Part shown: positions 59,271 to 64,000 of the stretch, piece after piece | Numbering within the stretch: the first letter of the stretch is position 1 | Layout: every line of letters begins with the position of its first letter | NCBI GenBank assembly: GCA_050293885.1 | Contig: JBNKNO010000007.1 | Location: 1-64,000, forward strand | DNA: 64,000 bases | Direction: 5' to 3' | DNA from: Nitrogeniibacter sp050293885 | Lineage (GTDB): Bacteria > Pseudomonadota > Gammaproteobacteria > Burkholderiales > Rhodocyclaceae | Program-made: the position numbers and the translations under genes | The notes under the pieces: model-generated | Databases searched by the model: none | Told to the model about the DNA's origin: nothing | The model's input: the letters and a program-made list of their open reading frames with translations, nothing else

Positions 59271-60232
59271 TCTACGCCCGAATCGCCGGTACCGGCAGTT
59301 ATCTGCCCGGTGAGCCGGTGACCAATGACGATCTGGTGGCTCGTGGCATCGAGACTTCCGACGAGTGGATTGCCACGCGCACGGGTATCCGCGCTCGCCA
59401 TTTTGCGGCCGGAAACGTCACCGCCAGCGATCTGGCCGAAAAGGCATCGCGCCGGGCGATCGACGCGGCAGGCTGCCAGCCGGAAGAAATCGATCTGATC
59501 ATCGTTGCCACGTCGACGCCGGATTACATCTTTCCCAGTACTGCCGCCTTGCTGCAATCCCGTCTCGGTATTCGCAACGAAGGGGCGGCGTTCGATCTCC
59601 AGGCAGTGTGCAGCGGCTTTGTCTATGCGTTGACGGTGGCGGAGAAGTTCATCGCGTCGGGCAGTCACAAGCGCGCGTTGGTCGTTGGCGCTGAAGTGTT
59701 TTCGCGCATTCTCGACTGGAACGATCGCGGCACCTGTGTCCTTTTTGGAGACGGTGCGGGCGCGGTTGTGCTCGAAGCCTCGGAGCGCCCGGGTATGCTG
59801 TCCTCCGCGCTGCACGCCGATGGGTCTCATCACCCCATCCTGTGTGTTCCCGGCACGGTCGCATCCGGCAGGGTGCTCGGCGACCCCTTCTTGCGCATGG
59901 ATGGTCAGGCGGTCTTCAAATTCGCCGTCAAGGTGCTCGCCGATGTCGCCAGCGAGGTGATTGAGCAGGCCGGTTTGAGTGCTGACGACATTGATTGGCT
60001 CATCCCGCATCAAGCGAACATCCGCATTATTCAATCCACCGGCAAGCGGCTCGGCGTGCCGACGGAAAAAGTCATTGCGACTGTCGCCATGCATGGCAAT
60101 ACTTCTGCGGCGTCAATTCCGCTGGCCCTCGATCTGGCCGTGCGCGATGGCCGTATCCAGCGCGGTCAGAAGGTTGTTCTCGAAGGCGTGGGCGGCGGTT
60201 TTACCTGGGGTGCGGTGCTCGTCGAGTACTGA
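59267..60232 (+). CDS. fabH: 3-Oxoacyl-ACP synthase III (FabH)
   Basis: A 321-residue condensing enzyme that starts fatty acid synthesis from acetyl-CoA and malonyl-ACP. The Cys-His-Asn triad is present: C115 in DLQAVCSGF, His in WLIPHQANIRI and Asn in MHGNTSAASIP. The start is GTG at 59267, overlapping the plsX stop with GAGGAGG before it. It is followed by fabD after 21 bases. Confidence 0.97.
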   Translation: MIYARIAGTGSYLPGEPVTNDDLVARGIETSDEWIATRTGIRARHFAAGNVTASDLAEKASRRAIDAAGCQPEEIDLIIVATSTPDYIFPSTAALLQSRLGIRNEGAAFDLQAVCSGFVYALTVAEKFIASGSHKRALVVGAEVFSRILDWNDRGTCVLFGDGAGAVVLEASERPGMLSSALHADGSHHPILCVPGTVASGRVLGDPFLRMDGQAVFKFAVKVLADVASEVIEQAGLSADDIDWLIPHQANIRIIQSTGKRLGVPTEKVIATVAMHGNTSAASIPLALDLAVRDGRIQRGQKVVLEGVGGGFTWGAVLVEY

Positions 60233-60253
60233 TCCGCTGTATCAGGAGTGTTC

Positions 60254-61192
60254 ATGAAATTTGCACTGGTTTTTCCCGGTCAGGGTTCGCAGGCGGTCGG
60301 CATGATGGCCGCGTATGGCGATAGCGTCGTCATTCGACAGACTTTTCAGGAAGCGTCCGACGCCTTGGGCGAGGATCTCTGGGCGATGGTCAATGATGGC
60401 CCCGCCGAGCGACTGGCGCTGACGGTCAATACCCAGCCGCTGATGCTCACCGCCGGTGTCGCCGTGTATCGCGCCTGGCAGGCCGACGGCGGGCCCGTGC
60501 CGGCCTTTGTGGCCGGGCATAGTCTGGGTGAATATTCCGCCCTCGTGGCGGCGGGCGCGCTGGCCTTTGCCGACGCGGTGCCGCTCGTGCGTTTCCGTGC
60601 GGCGGCCATGCAGGAGGCGGTGCCCGAAGGGCAAGGCGCCATGGCTGCGCTGCTGGGGCTCGATGCGGATGTGGTGCATGCGGTGTGCGAGAAGGTTGCG
60701 GGCGGCGAAGTCGTTTCGGCCGCCAACCTCAACGCGTCCGGTCAGATCGTGATTGCCGGCGCCACGGCGGCCGTTGAACGCGCGATGGAAGAAGCCAAGG
60801 CGCAAGGCGCCAAGCGCGCGGTCAAGTTGCCGGTGAGCGCGCCGTTCCACTGCGCGCTGATGAAACCCGCGGCTGAACGTTTGGCTGAGCGACTCGCCGA
60901 GATCGATATCCAGACGCCGACGATCCCGGTGATCAACAACGTCGATGTGTCGGTGTGCGACGATCCTGTGTTGATCCGCGACGCCTTGATTCGCCAGGCG
61001 TATTCGCCGGTGCGCTGGATCGAAACCGTGCAGTCGATGGCCGGGCAGGGGGTCGAGGCAGTAATCGAGTGCGGCCCCGGCAAGGTGCTTGCCGGCATGA
61101 CCAAACGGATTGTGAAAGAGATTCAGGGGGCGGCGATTGTCGATGCCGACACGCTGGCGCAAGCTATCGAACTGGCAGGAGGCAAACAATGA
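60254..61192 (+). CDS. fabD: Malonyl-CoA:ACP transacylase (FabD)
   Basis: A 312-residue enzyme loading malonate on ACP. The nucleophile S90 is in AGHSLGEYSALVA, the N-terminal FPGQGSQAVGM forms the oxyanion site, and the catalytic His is in SAPFHCALM. The ATG at 60254 with AGGAG five bases upstream is preferred to a GTG at 60248. The stop overlaps the fabG start (ATGA). Confidence 0.97.
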   Translation: MKFALVFPGQGSQAVGMMAAYGDSVVIRQTFQEASDALGEDLWAMVNDGPAERLALTVNTQPLMLTAGVAVYRAWQADGGPVPAFVAGHSLGEYSALVAAGALAFADAVPLVRFRAAAMQEAVPEGQGAMAALLGLDADVVHAVCEKVAGGEVVSAANLNASGQIVIAGATAAVERAMEEAKAQGAKRAVKLPVSAPFHCALMKPAAERLAERLAEIDIQTPTIPVINNVDVSVCDDPVLIRDALIRQAYSPVRWIETVQSMAGQGVEAVIECGPGKVLAGMTKRIVKEIQGAAIVDADTLAQAIELAGGKQ

Positions 61193-61938
61193 GCGCGGTG
61201 CTTGAAGGGCAGATCGCATTTGTGACCGGCGCGTCACGTGGCATTGGACGGGCGGTTGCGCTCGAGTTGGCTGGCATGGGTGCCTACGTGGTGGGCACCG
61301 CGACGTCGGAGAGCGGCGCAGCCGCGATCGGCGAAGCCATCACTGCCGCAGGTTTTTCCGGGCATGGCCTCGCACTTGACGTTACCAATGCCGTGGCCTG
61401 CGAAGCGGCCGTGTCGGCCGTCGAAAAAGCACACGGTGCCGTCAATATTCTCGTTAACAATGCCGGTATCACCCGCGACAACCTCGCCATGCGCATGAAG
61501 GACGAGGAGTGGGATGCGGTCATCGATACCAACCTCAAGGCGGTGTTCCGCATGTCACGCTTGGTCATGCGCGGCATGATGAAGGCGCGTGGTGGTCGCA
61601 TCATCAACATCACCTCGGTGGTGGCCAGCTCAGGCAACCCCGGGCAGGCCAACTATGCCGCCGCCAAGGCCGGCGTCGGTGGCATGACGCGTGCGCTGGC
61701 GCGCGAACTGGGCAGCCGCAATATCACCGTCAATTGCGTTGCGCCGGGCTTTATCGACACCGACATGACGCGTGCGCTGCCTGACGCGGCACGCGATGCC
61801 TTGGTGGGTCAGATTGCTGTCGGCCGCCTGGGACAACCCGAAGAAATTGCTGCCGCCGTCGCGTTTTTGGCCTCGCCGGCGGCATCATATGTCAGTGGCA
61901 CCACATTGCACGTCAATGGTGGCATGTACATGGTGTAA
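61189..61938 (+). CDS. fabG: 3-Oxoacyl-ACP reductase (FabG)
   Basis: A 249-residue NADPH-dependent SDR. Cofactor motif VTGASRGIGRAVA is near the N-terminus, NNAGIT in the centre, and the catalytic Ser-Tyr-Lys set is in ITSVVASSGNPGQANYAAAKAG. The C-terminal substrate loop VAPGFIDTDMTRALP is typical. The ATG overlaps the fabD stop (ATGA); AGGAGG lies 8 bases before it. Confidence 0.97.
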   Translation: MSAVLEGQIAFVTGASRGIGRAVALELAGMGAYVVGTATSESGAAAIGEAITAAGFSGHGLALDVTNAVACEAAVSAVEKAHGAVNILVNNAGITRDNLAMRMKDEEWDAVIDTNLKAVFRMSRLVMRGMMKARGGRIINITSVVASSGNPGQANYAAAKAGVGGMTRALARELGSRNITVNCVAPGFIDTDMTRALPDAARDALVGQIAVGRLGQPEEIAAAVAFLASPAASYVSGTTLHVNGGMYMV

Positions 61939-61965
61939 AGAACACCCGCCCGCCGCCCGCCTTTT

Positions 61966-61974
61966 TGGTAGAAT
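61966..61974 (+). promoter_or_regulatory. Extended -10 promoter before acpP
   Basis: TGG TAGAAT in the 85-bp fabG-acpP gap. No -35 match was found. A separate promoter for acpP would suit the high need for ACP and is known in E. coli. Confidence 0.45.
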
Positions 61975-62023
61975 ACGGCGGCTTTAATCACATACCCGCA
62001 CATTTCAGGGAAGGAGTTGCTTC

Positions 62024-62263
62024 ATGGAGAACATCGAACAGCGCGTCAAAAAGATCGTCGCGGAACAGCTCGGTGTAAACGAGTCGGAAATCAAGAACGA
62101 ATCCTCGTTCGTCGACGATCTGGGCGCAGATTCGCTGGACACCGTGGAACTCGTGATGGCACTGGAAGAAGAGTTCGAGTGCGAGATTCCGGACGAAGAA
62201 GCCGAGAAGATCACTACCGTTCAGCAGGCGATTGACTACGTCAACGCCCACCTGAGCAAGTAA
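62024..62263 (+). CDS. acpP: Acyl carrier protein
   Basis: A 79-residue acidic four-helix carrier. The phosphopantetheine serine is S37 in LGADSLDTVELVMALEEEF. A strong AAGGAG site lies 8 bases before the ATG. It supplies acyl chains to the surrounding fab enzymes and to PlsX. Confidence 0.98.
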   Translation: MENIEQRVKKIVAEQLGVNESEIKNESSFVDDLGADSLDTVELVMALEEEFECEIPDEEAEKITTVQQAIDYVNAHLSK

Positions 62264-62285
62264 TCAAAGACTACCGGAGCGAGCA

Positions 62286-63524
62286 TTGTCACGTCGCAGA
62301 GTTGTCATCACCGGTCTGGGCATTGTTTCCCCGGTCGGCAATTCCATTCCGGAGGCCTGGGACAATATTGTCAATGGCCGTTCCGGTATCACCGAGATTA
62401 CGCGTTTTGACGCCTCGGAATTCCCTGTGCGCATTGCGGGGGAGGCCACCGGCTTCAATGTGGCGGATTATCTGTCGCCGAAGGACGCGCGGCGGATGGA
62501 TACCTTCATTCATTTCGGTCTGGCGGCAGGAATCCAGGCGGTAAGGGATGCGGGTATCGAATCGCCGGGCGATTCGGCCCCGCGTTTCGGCGTCAACATC
62601 GGTTCGGGCATCGGTGGTTTGCCGATGATCGAAGCGACACACAACGATTATCTGAAGGCGGGGCCACGCAAGATTTCCCCGTTCTTCATTCCCGGCACGA
62701 TCATCAACATGATCTCGGGCCATCTTTCCATCATGTATGGCTTCAAGGGGCCGTGCATTGCCATGGTGACGGCATGCACCACGGCCACGCACTGTATCGG
62801 CGAGTCTGCTCGCATGATCCAGTACGGCGATGCGGACGTGATGGTTGCAGGCGGCGCTGAGTCGACAATTACCCCACTGGCCGTTGGTGGATTCGCTTCT
62901 GCGCGTGCATTGTCGACGCGCAACGACGATCCCGCGACCGCCAGTCGTCCCTGGGATACGGGGCGCGACGGATTCGTGCTTGGTGAAGGTGCGGGCGTGG
63001 TGGTGCTAGAAGAATACGAGCATGCCAAGGCGCGTGGTGCCAAGATCTACGCAGAAGTGGTCGGCTACGGCATGAGTGCTGACGCCTATCACATGACGGC
63101 GCCTTGCGAAGATGGCGATGGGGCGGCACGCTCCATGACCAACGCGATCAACGACTCGGGCCGCAATCTGACCGACTTCGATTACATCAACGCGCATGGA
63201 ACGTCCACGCCTTTGGGTGATCAGGCCGAGACGGTTGCCGTGAAGCGTTGCTTTGGCGATCACGCCAAGAATCTGGTGGTGAATTCAACCAAATCGATGA
63301 CGGGGCACCTGCTGGGTGCGGCGGGCGGTGTTGAAGCCGTGTTCACCGCGTTGGCCGTGAAGAACCAGATTTCGCCGCCGACGATCAATATCTTCGAGCA
63401 GGATCCGGGTTGCGATCTGGATTATGTGGCGAATCAGGCGCGCGAGATGGAAATTCGCACGGCACTGTCGAATTCCTTCGGCTTCGGTGGCACCAACGGT
63501 ACGCTCGCGCTGGCACGTGTTTGA
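62286..63524 (+). CDS. fabF: 3-Oxoacyl-ACP synthase II (FabF), TTG start
   Basis: A 412-residue condensing enzyme for chain elongation. The Cys-His-His triad is present: C164 in MVTACTTATH, His in YINAHGTSTPLGD and His in STKSMTGHLLGAAGG. The start is TTG at 62286 with CCGGAGCGAG upstream, giving the expected RRVVITGLGIVSPVG N-terminus; no ATG or GTG lies near. It is 22 bases after acpP. Confidence 0.97.
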   Translation: MSRRRVVITGLGIVSPVGNSIPEAWDNIVNGRSGITEITRFDASEFPVRIAGEATGFNVADYLSPKDARRMDTFIHFGLAAGIQAVRDAGIESPGDSAPRFGVNIGSGIGGLPMIEATHNDYLKAGPRKISPFFIPGTIINMISGHLSIMYGFKGPCIAMVTACTTATHCIGESARMIQYGDADVMVAGGAESTITPLAVGGFASARALSTRNDDPATASRPWDTGRDGFVLGEGAGVVVLEEYEHAKARGAKIYAEVVGYGMSADAYHMTAPCEDGDGAARSMTNAINDSGRNLTDFDYINAHGTSTPLGDQAETVAVKRCFGDHAKNLVVNSTKSMTGHLLGAAGGVEAVFTALAVKNQISPPTINIFEQDPGCDLDYVANQAREMEIRTALSNSFGFGGTNGTLALARV

Positions 63525-63535
63525 CATGAACGTGT

Positions 63536-63563
63536 GACCGGGTGATGTGAGTTATCCCCGGTC
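63536..63563 (+). promoter_or_regulatory. Hairpin enclosing the GTG start of the YgfX-like gene
   Basis: Arms GACCGGG (63536-63542) and CCCGGTC (63557-63563) form a 7-bp stem whose 14-nt loop contains the GTG at 63547. It could reduce initiation unless translation from fabF opens it. No U-tract, so not an intrinsic terminator. Confidence 0.4.
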
Positions 63564-63957
63564 ATTCGTACTGAAACCGCCCCGCAGCTTGCGCCTTTTG
63601 GCGTGTGGGCTGCTCTTCGGGGCGGTTTTTCTTTGCCTGCTGCAGCCTGATCGTTTCGGCGTACTTGCGGCAATACTCCTGGCGGGCGTTGCGTGCGCGC
63701 TGTGGCGTGCGACAACCGCTTGTGCCGGTCGTGAGTTCCTGATTCTGGCGGACGGGGGGTGGATTCCCCCGGGTGCCGATCTACCCCACGAATTATGCGG
63801 CAGTAGCACCTGTCTTGGCGGTGTGCTCTGGCTGCATGGCCGGCGCGAGGGCGGGCAGCGTGCCTACTTGATGCTCACGCCCGATACGCTGGCGGACGAG
63901 GAAGCCTATCGCTGCGTGTGCGTGTGGTACCGGACGGCGACGTCGTCCGTCGGTTGA
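63547..63957 (+). CDS. YgfX-like (CptA-type) small membrane protein
   Basis: A 136-residue protein from a GTG at 63547. Two membrane helices lie close together (about residues 14-33 and 37-53) with a short loop holding Asp-Arg-Phe. A soluble beta-rich C-terminus follows, with WIPPGADLPHELCGSSTCLGGVLWLHG. This layout resembles YgfX/CptA proteins, which in enterics pair with SdhE; the match is by layout, not strong sequence identity. It lies 22 bases after fabF. The last codons repeat Thr/Ser. Confidence 0.5.
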   Translation: MSYPRSFVLKPPRSLRLLACGLLFGAVFLCLLQPDRFGVLAAILLAGVACALWRATTACAGREFLILADGGWIPPGADLPHELCGSSTCLGGVLWLHGRREGGQRAYLMLTPDTLADEEAYRCVCVWYRTATSSVG

Positions 63958-63969
63958 TGGGCGGGCGTC

Positions 63970-64000
63970 TCAGCGGCGCGGGCGCAGGATCGTGTTTTTC
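63970..64000 (-). CDS. C-terminal end of a minus-strand gene (partial)
   Basis: An open minus-strand frame from the window edge stops at 63970-63972, giving a last peptide KNTILRPRR. It is too short to identify. In related genomes I recall nadB near fabF, so an L-aspartate oxidase end is possible, but this is a guess. Confidence 0.25.
   Translation of the reverse strand, partial: KNTILRPRR

Overview
The window reads as a chromosomal core segment of a high-GC betaproteobacterium, most like the Rhodocyclales (Azoarcus/Thauera relatives). The grounds are the betaproteobacterial order sdhCDAB-sdhE-gltA-sucA-sucB-lpd-zapE, a small DUF3567-type protein, and the block rne / rluC-HAD-Rieske / rsmI-like-maf / yceD-rpmF-plsX-fabHDG-acpP-fabF. 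No phage, insertion sequence, CRISPR array or plasmid gene was seen. There is one assembly gap of 101 N (4271-4371).

Layout. 1-5.3 kb: the C-terminal end of a large cadherin-like repeat surface protein, translationally coupled to a membrane diguanylate cyclase, then an HDOD protein and a zinc-type CDF exporter on either side of the gap. 5.3-11.1 kb: a PilZ-like protein, an EEP-family phosphodiesterase, a DUF2189 membrane protein, and a small operon of a DUF465 protein, an O-acetylhomoserine sulfhydrylase and an alpha/beta hydrolase. 11.3-15.8 kb: DUF3567 protein, greB, htpG behind a clear heat-shock (sigma32) promoter, and a ClC chloride transporter. 16-29.6 kb: a TCA-cycle block. A CitE/malyl-CoA lyase-like enzyme and malate dehydrogenase lie on the minus strand; a GntR/UTRA regulator and sdhCDABE, gltA, sucA, sucB and lpd lie on the plus strand. 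A palindrome sits between the divergent mdh and gntR. 29.7-34.9 kb: zapE, a short secretin-like exported protein, a DinG/YoaA-type helicase and an M20 amidohydrolase. 34.9-44.6 kb: a large type-B PutA, an FtsX-type permease without its ATPase, rmuC, a small membrane protein, moaA and tRNA-Asn(GTT) with a perfect sigma70 consensus promoter. 44.7-46.8 kb: an unusual protein joining an N-terminal winged-helix-like domain, a 66-residue EP/DP/KP linker, one membrane segment and an AsmA-like domain. 46.9-50.7 kb: an aromatic/aspartate aminotransferase, uvrB and a low-molecular-weight phosphotyrosine phosphatase. 50.8-64 kb: rne; the overlapping set rluC/HAD phosphatase/Rieske protein; rsmI-like/maf; and the yceD-rpmF-plsX-fabH-fabD-fabG-acpP-fabF operon, ending with a YgfX-like membrane protein.

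Most genes are ordinary housekeeping genes. The observations most worth checking are the winged-helix/AsmA fusion, the surface protein coupled to a cyclase, the secretin-like protein between zapE and a helicase, an SdhE whose conserved RGxxE glycine is alanine, the near-leaderless yceD start, the mdh/gntR palindrome, and the three-gene overlap rluC/HAD/Rieske. All functions are inferred by reading; no database search was run.
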